Shown here: one piece after another, positions 54,227 to 64,000 of the stretch
Numbering within the stretch: the stretch's first letter is position 1
Layout of the letters: the number at the start of each line of letters is the position of its first letter
Assembly (NCBI RefSeq): GCF_004564355.1
Contig: NZ_CP038266.1
Coordinates: forward strand, 558,001 to 622,000
Length of the DNA stretch: 64,000 nt
Direction: 5' to 3'
Source: Microbacterium wangchenii
Lineage (GTDB): Bacteria > Actinomycetota > Actinomycetes > Actinomycetales > Microbacteriaceae
The notes under the pieces: model-generated
What the model saw: the letters and a program-made list of their open reading frames with translations, nothing else
What the model was told of the DNA's origin: nothing
Databases searched by the model: none
Made by a program: the position numbers and the translations under genes

Positions 54227-55159
54227 CTACGGGATGCGGTGCCCCGCGGCCCGCGTGAGGGCGTACCACTCGGGGCGGGTGAGCCGGATGTCCGACCCCA
54301 GGGCGGCGCCGGTCACCCGCTCGGGCGTGGTCGTGCCGAGGACGACCTGCATGCCGGCGGGGTGACGGGTGATCCACGCGGTCGCGATGGCGATGGGCGG
54401 CACGTCGTATTTCGCGGCCAGGTCGTCGATCACCGCGTTCAGCTCGGCGTACTCGGGCGCGCCGAGGAACACGCCGGTGAAGAACCCGGCCTGGAACGGC
54501 GACCACGCCTGCACGGTGATGCCGTGCACGCGGCAGTAGTCCAGGATGCCGCCGGCGTCGCGCGTGACGGACTGGTCGATGTCCATGTTGGCCGCCAGGC
54601 CCTGCGCGACGATCGGGGAGTGCGGGATCGACAGCTGCAGCTGGTTGGCCACGAGCGGCTGGCGGACCGCGGTGCGCAGCAGGTCGATCTGGCGCGGCGT
54701 GTGGTTGGAGACCCCGAAGTTGCGCACCTTCCCGGCCACCTCGAGGTCGTCGAACGCGCGGGCCACTTCCTCGGGCTCCACCAGCGCGTCGGGGCGGTGC
54801 AGCAGCAGGATGTCGATGTAGTCGGTGCGCAGCGCCCGTAGCGAACCCTCGACCGCGCGCACGAGATGCTCGTAGGAGAAGTCGAAGTACGGACCGTCCT
54901 TGACGATGCCCGCCTTGGTCTGGATCGTGATCTCGGCCCGTTCGGCGGGGGAGAGACGGAGTGCCTCGGCGAACCGCCGCTCGCACTGGTGCGGCTCGTC
55001 GCCGTAGATGTCGGCGTGGTCGAAGAAGTCGATGCCCGCCTCCCGCGCCGCCGACACGAGGGCGCGGATCTCGTCGTCGGTCTTGTCGGTGATGCGCATC
55101 ATCCCGGCCACGACGTTGGGCACGAGGGTATCGGTGGGTCCGAGGAGCACGGTTCTCAT
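54227..55159 (-). CDS. Aldo/keto reductase
   Basis: A 310-residue NADPH-dependent (alpha/beta)8-barrel oxidoreductase. GIDFFDHADIYG gives the catalytic Asp and Tyr, KAGIV the Lys and LLLHRPDALV the His of the tetrad; VSNHTPRQIDLL and the late ATAWITRHPAGMQVVLGTTTPERV fit the family. It resembles the YdhF-like branch. Substrate unknown. It converges with corA, 3 bp between stops. Confidence 0.85.
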   Translation of the reverse strand: MRTVLLGPTDTLVPNVVAGMMRITDKTDDEIRALVSAAREAGIDFFDHADIYGDEPHQCERRFAEALRLSPAERAEITIQTKAGIVKDGPYFDFSYEHLVRAVEGSLRALRTDYIDILLLHRPDALVEPEEVARAFDDLEVAGKVRNFGVSNHTPRQIDLLRTAVRQPLVANQLQLSIPHSPIVAQGLAANMDIDQSVTRDAGGILDYCRVHGITVQAWSPFQAGFFTGVFLGAPEYAELNAVIDDLAAKYDVPPIAIATAWITRHPAGMQVVLGTTTPERVTGAALGSDIRLTRPEWYALTRAAGHRIP

Positions 55160-55220
55160 GGCTTCACGCTAGCCGCGCAACCCCGCCGCCGCCCAGCGTC
55201 CGTCTCGATAGGTTCGGGGT

Positions 55221-55745
55221 ATGACCGACCTCACGCGCCCCCAGGCCCCCGATCCGTATCCGCTCCTCCCGGCCGTGCCCGCATTCTCCCTCGAGAGCGA
55301 CGACGTCATCGACGGCCGGCCCCTGGACCCCGCGCAGGTCGCCGACTCCGGCAACACGTCGCCCCAACTGCGCTGGTCGGGTGCGCCAGAGGGCACGAAG
55401 TCCTTCGTCGTGACGTGCTTCGACCCGGATGCTCCGACCCCGAGCGGCTACTGGCACTGGGCCCTGGTCGACCTCCCCGCCTCCGTCACCGAGCTGCCGG
55501 CGGGGGCGGCGGATGCTCCGCTTCCCGGCGGTGCCTTCCACGTGCGCAACGACGGCGGGAAGGCCGGCTACTCCGGCGCGGCGCCGCCGGAGGGCGACCA
55601 GGTGCACCGCTACTTCTTCGTCGTGCATGCCGTGGGGGAGGAATCCCTGGGCGTGACTCCCGACGCGACGCCCGCGGTGGTGTCGTTCCGCCTGGCGTTC
55701 GCGACCCTCGGCCGGGCCATCCTGCACGGGACGTACCAGCGATGA
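55221..55745 (+). CDS. YbhB/YbcL-type PEBP (Raf kinase inhibitor-like) protein
   Basis: A 174-residue cytoplasmic protein. [42 protein letters not shown] is the PEBP ligand-pocket motif (DPDAP..GYWHW), and [16 protein letters not shown] the second. The role is unknown; members bind anions. ATG 55221 lies six nt after TAGGTT (55209-55214), suggesting a leaderless mRNA. It overlaps the next gene by 4 bp. Confidence 0.85.
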   Translation: MTDLTRPQAPDPYPLLPAVPAFSLESDDVIDGRPLDPAQVADSGNTSPQLRWSGAPEGTKSFVVTCFDPDAPTPSGYWHWALVDLPASVTELPAGAADAPLPGGAFHVRNDGGKAGYSGAAPPEGDQVHRYFFVVHAVGEESLGVTPDATPAVVSFRLAFATLGRAILHGTYQR

Positions 55746-56587
55746 GCGCGGCACCCGCGTGGACCGCGCGCCTGGGGCAGCTGGGCGTGTGGGCGCGTGT
55801 GAGCGACGTCGACGTGCCCTTCGCCCGTGAGGCCGAGCGCCTCGGCTACGGCACGGTGTGGCTGGGCGGTTCGCCCGCCGCCGACCTCGCACGCGCCGAA
55901 CAGGTGCTGGACGGCACGGAGTCGGTGGTCGTGGCCACCGGGATCGTGAACATCTGGCGCGACGAGGCCGCCGAGCTCGCCGACGCGTACCACCGCATCG
56001 TCGCGCGTCACCCGGGCCGGCTGGTGCTGGGCATCGGCTCGGGCCACCGCGAGGCGACGCCGCACCGCACGAAGCCCCTGCAGGCGATGGCCGACTACCT
56101 CGACGTGCTGGATGAGCGGGGCGTACCGCTGGAGGACCGCGCGCTGTCGGCGCTGGGCCCGCGGATGCTGGCGCTCGCCGCCGAGCGCAGCGGGGGCACG
56201 CATCCGTACCTCACGGTGCCGAGCCAGACGGCAGAGGCCCGGGAGGCGCTCGGGCCCGGCAAGCTCGTCGCACCCGAGCAGACCGTCGTGCTCGACGCCG
56301 ACGTCGATGCGGCCCGCCGGGCGGCGCGCGCGTTCCTGCGGCGGTACCTGCAGCTGACCAACTACACCGGCAACATGCTCCGAGCCGGTTTCAGCGAGGC
56401 GGATGTCGCGGGCGAGGGCAGCGACGAACTGATCGACCGCATCGTGGTGCACGGCGAGGCGACCGACCTGGTGCGGGCCCTGCGCGCGCACCTCGACGCG
56501 GGGGCCGACCACGTGTGCGTGCAGGTGCAGCCCGGCGAGGACGCTCCCCGCGCGCTGGCGGAGATCGCGGCCGCCTTCGCGGAGTAG
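55742..56587 (+). CDS. LLM-class F420-dependent oxidoreductase (TIGR03620-like)
   Basis: A 281-residue luciferase-like TIM-barrel protein. [41 protein letters not shown] and the late [16 protein letters not shown] match the small F420-dependent group (TIGR03620). The cofactor is probably F420; the substrate is unknown. ATG 55742 overlaps the PEBP stop (ATGA), so the two are coupled. A second, unrelated LLM gene lies at 52170-53153. Confidence 0.8.
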   Translation: MSAAPAWTARLGQLGVWARVSDVDVPFAREAERLGYGTVWLGGSPAADLARAEQVLDGTESVVVATGIVNIWRDEAAELADAYHRIVARHPGRLVLGIGSGHREATPHRTKPLQAMADYLDVLDERGVPLEDRALSALGPRMLALAAERSGGTHPYLTVPSQTAEAREALGPGKLVAPEQTVVLDADVDAARRAARAFLRRYLQLTNYTGNMLRAGFSEADVAGEGSDELIDRIVVHGEATDLVRALRAHLDAGADHVCVQVQPGEDAPRALAEIAAAFAE

Positions 56588-56614
56588 TCGCCGACACGCT
56601 TCCGCGGCACGCAA

Positions 56615-56648
56615 GAGCGCCCGCCTCCCCACAGGACGGCGGGCGCTC
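56615..56648 (+). terminator. Hairpin after the TIGR03620-like gene
   Basis: An 11-bp perfect stem (56615-56625 with 56638-56648), 28 bp after the stop. The following CGGCCACGG has no T-run. The rest of the 56649-56918 gap holds no credible gene; a TATACA at 56879-56884 is a possible -10 for the next gene, with an uncertain -35. Confidence 0.55.
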
Positions 56649-56918
56649 CGGCCACGGAAAGCGTGACCGCACGGCGGGAACCCCCCGGTGTCCCGCCGAC
56701 GTGGCTGCGCCGCGGTCCAGTGTGACGCGCGGCGCTGATGCCGATTCCATTGAACCCGCCCCGGAGAAGCAGCGGGGGCGCGGATGATCCGATCCGGACG
56801 CATCCGGAAATCCCGAACGCACCGGAACCTGCCCCGATCTCCGATGCGTGCGCATGGACTTGCCCATGCCCCGGGTGGTATACATCAAAGACGCAACTGC
56901 GAACCCCCGGGGAGGGTC

Positions 56919-57764
56919 ATGTCAGATGCCGAGGTGACGGGCGACGCCGATTCCGTCGCCCAGTTCGTGGCCGACCTGCGCAAGCTGCGGCTCGCCGCGG
57001 GAAGCCCGACGCTCGCACGGCTGCAGCATGACACCGGCATCTCGCGCACCGTCCTGTCGGAGGCCTTCTCCGGCCGTCACCTGCCGTCCACGCGCACGGT
57101 CGACGGCATCGCACGGGCCTGCGGGGGAGACCCCGCCGCATGGATCGACCGGCGCGACGCGCTCGCGCAGGCTCGTCGGGCCGCTGCTGCCCCGGCCGAA
57201 GGCCAGGGAACGGTAGACACGGGGGAGGAGCCCGCGGCTGCCGGCCCCGAGCAGGCGCCGTCCATCCCCCGGCGCACCGCAGGCTGGCTCATGGCGGCGG
57301 CGTTCCTCATCGGGGCGGCCGTCAGCGGCGCGACCGCCGCCGTTGTGGCGACGCAGATCCTCTCGGTGCAGGCGGCGGGCGCGGCCAACGGGGCTCCGCA
57401 GATCGAGGTGGCCTCCGGCGAGGACCCTGCGCTGACGGAGTGCCTCGACGACGCCCGAGTGGTCTCGGGCGACACCCGCGCCGACAACTCTCTGCTCGAG
57501 GTCGTCTGGTCGGACAAGTGCCAGGCCGGATGGGGCCGCATCACGCGCTACGACGGCCTCGCGATGGGCAACACCGTCACGATCGCGATCTACCCGCAGA
57601 CCGCCCCGCACGGCCCCGACCGTCAGGAGGCGACCGAGCACGACGTGCAGGGCGCCTATACGGCGCTCGTCGTGCGCCCGAGTCCCGAGACGCTGCTGTG
57701 CGCCGAGGGAAGCCTCACCATCGACGGCACGCGCATCGATCTGGGCGACCCGCTGTGCGTGTGA
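56919..57764 (+). CDS. Membrane-tethered HTH protein with DUF2690 extracellular domain
   Basis: A 281-residue single-pass protein. N-terminal XRE-type helix-turn-helix (about 12-70: AAGSPTLARLQHDTGISRTVLSEAFSGRHLPSTRTVDGIARACG), a Pro/Ala/Glu linker, one membrane helix (about 125-150, AGWLMAAAFLIGAAVSGATAAVV), then a DUF2690-type domain (DPALTECLDDARVVSGDTRADN, EVVWSDKCQAGWGRI) with conserved cysteines. It could sense an envelope signal outside and act on DNA inside. ATG 56919 follows an ideal GGGGAGGG. It is followed by a terminator and then by another membrane-spanning regulator. Confidence 0.8.
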   Translation: MSDAEVTGDADSVAQFVADLRKLRLAAGSPTLARLQHDTGISRTVLSEAFSGRHLPSTRTVDGIARACGGDPAAWIDRRDALAQARRAAAAPAEGQGTVDTGEEPAAAGPEQAPSIPRRTAGWLMAAAFLIGAAVSGATAAVVATQILSVQAAGAANGAPQIEVASGEDPALTECLDDARVVSGDTRADNSLLEVVWSDKCQAGWGRITRYDGLAMGNTVTIAIYPQTAPHGPDRQEATEHDVQGAYTALVVRPSPETLLCAEGSLTIDGTRIDLGDPLCV

Positions 57765-57779
57765 CGGCGGAAAGAAGTG

Positions 57780-57821
57780 GCGGGGCCCGAACGCTCCTCC
57801 GGAAGAGGGCTCGGGCCCCGC
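57780..57821 (+). terminator. Terminator after the DUF2690 gene
   Basis: An 11-bp perfect stem, 57780-57790 with 57811-57821, 15 bp after the stop, with a 20-nt interior that can fold further. No clear T-run. The remaining 57822-58079 holds no gene and no promoter I can defend. Confidence 0.65.
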
Positions 57822-58079
57822 GTCGACGCCCCGCCACCGAAGCAGCCCCCAAGTAAGGCGTCGCAGACCCTAGCCCCCACCCCCAGGCAGGGGCGCTGTG
57901 TCCTTCACTGATGAGACGCAGGAAGGCACGTTCTATTACGGGGTTCTGCGAAATTCTTCCGTCGCCGCTTCGCGAGGCGTAATGTTGCCCCGCGAGCAGG
58001 CGCCGTTGGGGAATGACGGCTGCTGTGCTCGCGGCGCGAAATCTCGCATGTTCAGGGGGAACATGCGTTGGGGGGAGAG

Positions 58080-59828
<1,749 letters not shown>

Positions 59829-59859
59829 GGGGTCGGCCGAACTCCGCACATTTCGGTCA

Positions 59860-59912
59860 TTGACGCTGGACTAGACCTGTCGTACGCTCAGGGCGAGCTG
59901 GACTAGACCTGT
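59860..59912 (+). promoter_or_regulatory. Promoter and two dre-like operators of the sugar ABC operon
   Basis: TTGACG (59860-59865) and TACGCT (59883-59888) are 17 nt apart. GCTGGACTAGACCTGT occurs exactly at 59865-59880, inside the -35/-10 spacer, and again at 59897-59912, just past the likely start, with a 32-nt period. The core TGGACTAGACCT matches the DasR-type dre core TGGTCTAGACCA at 10 of 12 bases. The placement is that of a repressor site, and a GntR gene closes this operon. Confidence 0.75.
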
Positions 59913-59942
59913 AACGCTCATGGGCGAGTAGTGAGGAACGCA

Positions 59943-61187
59943 ATGAAGAAAGTTCTGGGAATCGTGGCCGTGGCTGCGATGGCGGGCGCGCTCGCCGGGT
60001 GTGCAGGCGGCGCCGAGTCCGACGAAGAGGTCTTGACGGTCTGGGGATGGCGTAACGAGGCCCCATGGGTCGAGCTCATCGAAGGGTTCGAGGGGGACGG
60101 CTTCACCGTCGAGTACAAGTCCTACAAGCCCGACGAGTACAACCAGATCCTCCAGACCGGTCTGTCCGGCAGCACGGGGCCCGACATCGTCATGCTCCGC
60201 TCGTACGGCGGCTTGGACACGCTCGTGGCCGGCGGCGGCGTGGCAGCACTCGAGGAGGACTTCGAGGGCCTGGCCAACATCCCGGAGAACCTGGTGGATG
60301 GCCTCCGCAGCCAGAGCGACGGCAAGGTGTACGGCGTCCCCTTCCAGTCGGTCACGGCCAACGTCCTGTACAACAAGACGCTGCTCGATTCCCTCGGACT
60401 GTCCGAGCCCACGACCTGGGACGAGTTCATCGCTCTCAACGAGGCGTTGCTCGCGGAAGACGTCACGCCGATGGCGGCCGGCGCCCTGGAGTCGTGGATC
60501 CTGCCCATCTACCGTGACCTGTTCGGGGCCGCTGCCTACGACGGGCCCGCGTTCGCCGAAGAGCTGCGAGCAGGGAGCACGACGTTCGAGGACGAGCGGT
60601 ACGCCGCTGCCAACGAGACGCTCGTCGACATGACGAAGTACTTCCCGCGCGGCTTCGAGGGCATCAACTACGCGGACGCCAATGCGCTCTTCATCGCCGG
60701 CGAGGCGGCCCTGTACCCGGGCGGAATCTGGGAGCTCGCAGTCTTCAAGGACGCCATGCCGGATGTGGAGCTCGGCATCTTCAACGCACCGCCCGTTACC
60801 GGCGATGAGCCCTATGCGATGGGCTACCTCGACGGCGGAATCGGGATGGCTGCGAATCTGGAGGGCGAGAAGCGCGATAACGCTCTCGAGTTCCTGGAGT
60901 GGGTGGGATCGGAGGACTTCGGTCAGTTGATCGCCGACGACCTTCTCGCCATCCCCGCCGTCAACGGAGTCACGCCCGCCGACCCGCTCCTGGCAGAGGC
61001 GGCGACCGCATTCGAGGAGCACCCGACGCCGTACCTCACGTATGTCAACTTCGACTTCGGCACTCCCTCGGGCACGTCGCTCGAGTACGCCGGTCTCCAG
61101 AAGATGGTCATCGGAGAGTCCGAGCCGTCCCAGGTGGGTGCAGAGGTCCAGGCGGGGATCCAGCAGTGGTTCAAGGCAGATAAGTGA
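59943..61187 (+). CDS. ABC transporter sugar-binding lipoprotein
   Basis: A 414-residue family 1 extracellular solute-binding protein. MKKVLGIVAVAAMAGALAGC is the signal and lipobox (cysteine at residue 20). LTVWGWRNEAPWVELIEGFE, GPDIVMLRSYGG and MGYLDGGIGMAANLEGEKRDNALEFLEWVGS are typical. It captures a sugar or oligosaccharide for the permeases encoded next. ATG 59943 follows GTGAGGAAC. It overlaps the first permease by 4 bp. Confidence 0.92.
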   Translation: MKKVLGIVAVAAMAGALAGCAGGAESDEEVLTVWGWRNEAPWVELIEGFEGDGFTVEYKSYKPDEYNQILQTGLSGSTGPDIVMLRSYGGLDTLVAGGGVAALEEDFEGLANIPENLVDGLRSQSDGKVYGVPFQSVTANVLYNKTLLDSLGLSEPTTWDEFIALNEALLAEDVTPMAAGALESWILPIYRDLFGAAAYDGPAFAEELRAGSTTFEDERYAAANETLVDMTKYFPRGFEGINYADANALFIAGEAALYPGGIWELAVFKDAMPDVELGIFNAPPVTGDEPYAMGYLDGGIGMAANLEGEKRDNALEFLEWVGSEDFGQLIADDLLAIPAVNGVTPADPLLAEAATAFEEHPTPYLTYVNFDFGTPSGTSLEYAGLQKMVIGESEPSQVGAEVQAGIQQWFKADK

Positions 61188-62122
61188 CGATCGCTCGTCT
61201 GAACAGGGGAGGGCGCCGCACTTCGCGGCGCTCTCCCTCGTTCCCCGTCCTCCTCGCCTTCCTGGGGCCCGCGCTCGTCCTGTACGCGGTCATCTTCCTG
61301 TTCCCGGTCGGCGCGGCGATGACGAACGGCTTCTTCACCTGGACGGGCACGGCGCGTCAGGAATTCGCCGGCTTCGGTAACTTCCTCACGCTCATGGGGC
61401 TGGAGCCATACGCCTCGCAGTTCTTCCGAGCAGTCGGCAACAACGCGGTGTTCTTCGTCGGCACGATGATCGTCCAGAACGGCGTCGGGCTGGCCTTGGC
61501 GTTCCTTCTCAATGGCCGTCTGCGCGGGAAGCACTTCTTCCAGACGATCATCTCCGTGCCGTACCTGATGAGTGCCCTGGTGATCGGGTACGCCTGGTCG
61601 ATGCTCCTGTCGCCGCGCTTCGGCGCCGTGAACTCGCTGCTCGGCGTCTTCGGTATCGAGCCGATCACGTGGCTCGGCACCCCCGCTCTGGTCATGCCCG
61701 TGCTGATCCTCATCAACGCCTGGCAGTGGATCGGCGTCACGATGCTGATCTTCGGTGCGGGGTTGGCGGCCATTCCCTCGGAACAGATCGAGGCGGCGCG
61801 CGTGGACGGAGCCTCGTCGCTCCGGATCGCCTGGTCGGTGCAGCTGCCCCAACTGATTCCGTCGGTGTCGATCGTCACCATCCTCACGCTCATCGGCTGC
61901 TTCAACCTCTTCGACCTGGTCTTCGCGATCGGGGGAAGCACGGGCGGGGTCGGCGGCGCTGCTGACGTCATGGGCACGCTCTTCTACCGCCTGTCGTTCA
62001 GCAACTCCCCGAACGCCTTCGGACTGTCCGGCGCGTTCTCGCTCATTCAGCTGCTGCTCATCCTGGTGGTCACCATCGGCGCGCAACGGATGTTCCGTCG
62101 ACTGGAACGGAGATTCTTGTGA
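61184..62122 (+). CDS. ABC sugar transporter permease, MalF/UgpA type
   Basis: A 312-residue membrane subunit with about six helices. The EAA loop reads EQIEAARVDGASSLRIAWSVQLPQLIPS, the contact site for the ATPase. It pairs with the downstream MalG-type permease. GTG 61184 overlaps the binding-protein stop and the end overlaps the next gene by 4 bp, so the operon is translationally coupled. No ATPase gene is in the window; a shared MsiK-like ATPase elsewhere is likely. Confidence 0.93.
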   Translation: MTIARLNRGGRRTSRRSPSFPVLLAFLGPALVLYAVIFLFPVGAAMTNGFFTWTGTARQEFAGFGNFLTLMGLEPYASQFFRAVGNNAVFFVGTMIVQNGVGLALAFLLNGRLRGKHFFQTIISVPYLMSALVIGYAWSMLLSPRFGAVNSLLGVFGIEPITWLGTPALVMPVLILINAWQWIGVTMLIFGAGLAAIPSEQIEAARVDGASSLRIAWSVQLPQLIPSVSIVTILTLIGCFNLFDLVFAIGGSTGGVGGAADVMGTLFYRLSFSNSPNAFGLSGAFSLIQLLLILVVTIGAQRMFRRLERRFL

Positions 62123-62937
62123 AGACCCGCAGCCGGGTAGGCGTCTACATCGTGCTCACCGTGGCGGCGGCGATCTCCGCCCTGCCGAACGTGCTGGTGC
62201 TGGTGGGCTCGCTGCGTCCCAATTCCGAGATCGTCGCGAACCCGACCGGGCTGCCGACGTCGCTGTATCTCGGGAACTACGCGCGGGCGTGGGAGCAGGG
62301 CGCGATCGGCACGTACTTCCTCAACTCCGTCGTCGTGACGGCGGTGTCGCTCGCGCTTGCTCTCGTGCTCTTCCTCCCGGCCGCGTACGCGCTGGGACGG
62401 TGGCGCTTCCGATTCGCGGGAGCCATCCAAGCGCTCTTCCTGCTGGGCCTGATGGTTCCGCTCAAGATCGGGATTCTCCCGCTCGCCCAGATGTACGATC
62501 AATGGCGCCTGGTGGACAACCTGGCCGGTCTCGTGCTGGTCTACACGGCCCAGGCCGCTCCGCTCATGGTCCTGATCTTGTCCACGTTCTACCGACAGCT
62601 GCCGGAGTCGCTCGACGACGCGGCCCGCATCGACGGCGCCTCGCACTTCCGGACCTTCTTCAGCGTCATGACTCCTCTCATGAAGCCGGCGATCGCCGTC
62701 TCCGTCGTCCTGAGTATCGGTCCCATCTGGAACGACTTCTTCATGCCGCTGGTGCTGATCCGCAGTGAGGAGAACTTCACCATCCCCGTGGGGGTCAGCT
62801 CGTTCTTCGGCGAGTACACCGCCGACCGCGGCATGCTCTACGCCGCCATCGTGATCGCGGTCGCCCCCGTCGTGATCTTCTTCGCTCTGGCGATGCGACA
62901 GATCGTCAGCGGACTCACCGCGGGGATAGAGAAGTGA
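62119..62937 (+). CDS. ABC sugar transporter permease, MalG/UgpE type
   Basis: A 272-residue membrane subunit with six helices. The EAA loop is ESLDDAARIDGASHFRTFFSVMTPLMKPA, and GPIWNDFFMPLVLI follows. GTG 62119 overlaps the preceding gene by 4 bp and its end overlaps the kinase gene by 4 bp. With the first permease it forms the membrane channel of the importer. Confidence 0.93.
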   Translation: MKTRSRVGVYIVLTVAAAISALPNVLVLVGSLRPNSEIVANPTGLPTSLYLGNYARAWEQGAIGTYFLNSVVVTAVSLALALVLFLPAAYALGRWRFRFAGAIQALFLLGLMVPLKIGILPLAQMYDQWRLVDNLAGLVLVYTAQAAPLMVLILSTFYRQLPESLDDAARIDGASHFRTFFSVMTPLMKPAIAVSVVLSIGPIWNDFFMPLVLIRSEENFTIPVGVSSFFGEYTADRGMLYAAIVIAVAPVVIFFALAMRQIVSGLTAGIEK

Positions 62938-63863
62938 CTTCCGTCGGTGCTTTCGTGGACATCGGCAAGTCGCAGACGCGACTCCACGCCCTCGGCAGCG
63001 GGCAGATCCGCACACACAGTGCAGAGGGGATATCGCCGTCCGAGAAAGGCGATCACGGCAGAATCATCGCCGAGACGATCGGGAGGCTCCTCGCGGAAGC
63101 GGGGGCGGAGTCGGCGACGCACCTTCTCATCGGCTCCACCAGCGAGTTGTCCGCGCCGGAGGTGGAGTCGCTGTTCCACGAACTGCGCGTCAGGATCCCC
63201 GAGGCTGTGATCGGGCTCACCGACGACGGAACCCTCAGCCACGCGCGCGCCCTCAACGCGCCCGGCGTCGTGCTCGCGGTCGGCACCGGAGTGATAGCTG
63301 TCGCGCGGACGGCCGATGGTGGCGTGAGCCGTTTCGACGGCTGGGGTCCGCTCGCCGGCGACCGCGGCTCGGCGGTCGAGGTCGGGCGGTGGGCTCTGCG
63401 CGCGGCGTACCGCGCGGTCGACGAAGCACGGCACTCGCCCCTGCGCCGCGCTGTGGAACAAATGCTGGGGGAGCTCACCCCTTACGTCGCCCGCGCCGTC
63501 GTGGCCGACGAACGTTGGCCCGCCACGCTGGCCGGTTTCGCCGTGCAGGTCTGCGACGCGGCCGACCACGGCGACGCGGAGGCCGGTGCGATCCTCGACG
63601 ACGCAGTGGACGAGTTGATACGCACCGCGCGGATGTCGGTGACCGCGGCCGGCGCAGGCGACGTCGTAGTGACCGGGCGCTTCGGGGAGGCCCCTGCACT
63701 GCGCACGCGGCTTGCGCTTCGCTTCGCCGACGAGGACATGCGACTGTCCGCTCCGCTCCCCCCGGATGCCGTGGGCATCGAGGAGATCCTCTCGGGTCCT
63801 TATGCCTCGAGTATCACCTTCGCGTGGGACGATCGGCGCACCGCGTCCAGGGGAGGGTACTGA
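62934..63863 (+). CDS. BadF/BadG/NagK-type sugar kinase
   Basis: A 309-residue actin-fold ATPase. VGAFVDIGKSQTRLHAL is the phosphate-1 motif, ALNAPGVVLAVGTGVIAVARTADG the phosphate-2 region, then GWGPLAGDRGSAVEVGRWALRAAYRA and a late GAGDVVVTGRFGE. This branch includes N-acetylglucosamine kinases, so it probably phosphorylates the imported sugar, plausibly an amino sugar given the dre-like operators. GTG 62934 is coupled to the permease gene. Confidence 0.85.
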   Translation: MTSVGAFVDIGKSQTRLHALGSGQIRTHSAEGISPSEKGDHGRIIAETIGRLLAEAGAESATHLLIGSTSELSAPEVESLFHELRVRIPEAVIGLTDDGTLSHARALNAPGVVLAVGTGVIAVARTADGGVSRFDGWGPLAGDRGSAVEVGRWALRAAYRAVDEARHSPLRRAVEQMLGELTPYVARAVVADERWPATLAGFAVQVCDAADHGDAEAGAILDDAVDELIRTARMSVTAAGAGDVVVTGRFGEAPALRTRLALRFADEDMRLSAPLPPDAVGIEEILSGPYASSITFAWDDRRTASRGGY

Positions 63864-64000
63864 TGGGACGTCACCGCAGTGTGGACATCTCGGAGCTGGA
63901 TCTGCCGGCGGCGCTCGCGCCCGACCGGCCCCGCGGCGATCAGATCAGGGAGCGCCTGGAGGCGCTCGCCGTCCGGCTGGGCCCCGGTGCGACGCTGCCG
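63863..64000 (+). CDS. GntR-family regulator, N-terminal part (cut by window end)
   Basis: The first 46 codons are visible: MGRHRSVDISELDL, then LAPDRPRGDQIRERLEALAVRLGPGATLP, the start of a GntR winged helix (…G..LPSER). ATG 63863 overlaps the kinase stop (TGATG). It is the likely repressor that binds the two dre-like sites at 59865-59912. Subfamily (HutC/DasR or FadR) cannot be decided from this fragment. Confidence 0.75.
   Translation, partial: MGRHRSVDISELDLPAALAPDRPRGDQIRERLEALAVRLGPGATLP

Overview
The window reads as chromosome of a very GC-rich actinobacterium. Ribosomal protein sequences, gene order, sortase-type surface proteins, F420-type oxidoreductases and the DUF7882-like and AbiEi-like families all point to Microbacteriaceae, most likely Microbacterium. 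That placement is inferred from protein character and memory, not from a database search. I saw no rRNA, tRNA or CRISPR array.

Layout. (1) 1-3.7 kb: end of rpsG, then fusA and tuf (the str cluster). (2) 3.7-12.6 kb: an insertion between tuf and rpsJ, which are often neighbours. It holds a small LPPTG surface protein, a broken nuclease-like/AbiEi-like gene and a 2480-residue LPPTG-anchored von Willebrand A adhesin. (3) 12.6-30.6 kb: the S10-spc-alpha ribosomal series (rpsJ to rplO), secY-adk-map, a thiol-disulfide protein, an AbiEi-like gene bracketed by two 70-bp palindromic repeats, then infA-rpmJ-rpsM-rpsK-rpoA-rplQ. rpsN (S14) is absent from its usual place. (4) 30.6-35.2 kb: two-domain GNAT acetyltransferase, acyltransferase-3/SGNH protein, truA, an EEP-family hydrolase. 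(5) 35.2-45.8 kb: a surface/exopolysaccharide-type region with a sortase-like surface protein, a DUF4012 protein, two lipoproteins, a membrane protein with a decayed GGDEF domain, a histidine kinase, a processive-type GT2 glycosyltransferase, an OmpR-type regulator and a GH6 glucanase. (6) 45.9-47.3 kb: two DUF7882-like paralogues around a MarR regulator. (7) 47.4-56.6 kb: SGNH lipoprotein, DoxX-like protein, GH114-like lipoprotein, TerC with a yybP-ykoY-type manganese riboswitch, SQR-like flavoprotein, CorA, aldo/keto reductase, PEBP protein, two LLM oxidoreductases. (8) 56.9-59.8 kb: two adjacent membrane-tethered regulators, an HTH-TM-DUF2690 protein and an ECF sigma factor fused to a zinc-finger, membrane and Thr-Pro-rich segment. 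(9) 59.9-64 kb: a sugar ABC operon (binding protein, two permeases, BadF/NagK-type kinase, start of a GntR regulator) behind a promoter with two DasR/dre-like operators.

How parts may work together. Regions 1 and 3 are translation and secretion housekeeping, largely translationally coupled by 1-4 base overlaps. Region 5 pairs a cellulose-synthase-like transferase with an endoglucanase-like enzyme, two-component parts and a GGDEF-derived protein, so a regulated exopolysaccharide locus is the best reading (inference). Region 9 looks like an amino-sugar or similar uptake operon repressed by its own GntR protein. Several genes start 6-7 nt after a TANNNT -10 hexamer, suggesting leaderless mRNAs are common here.
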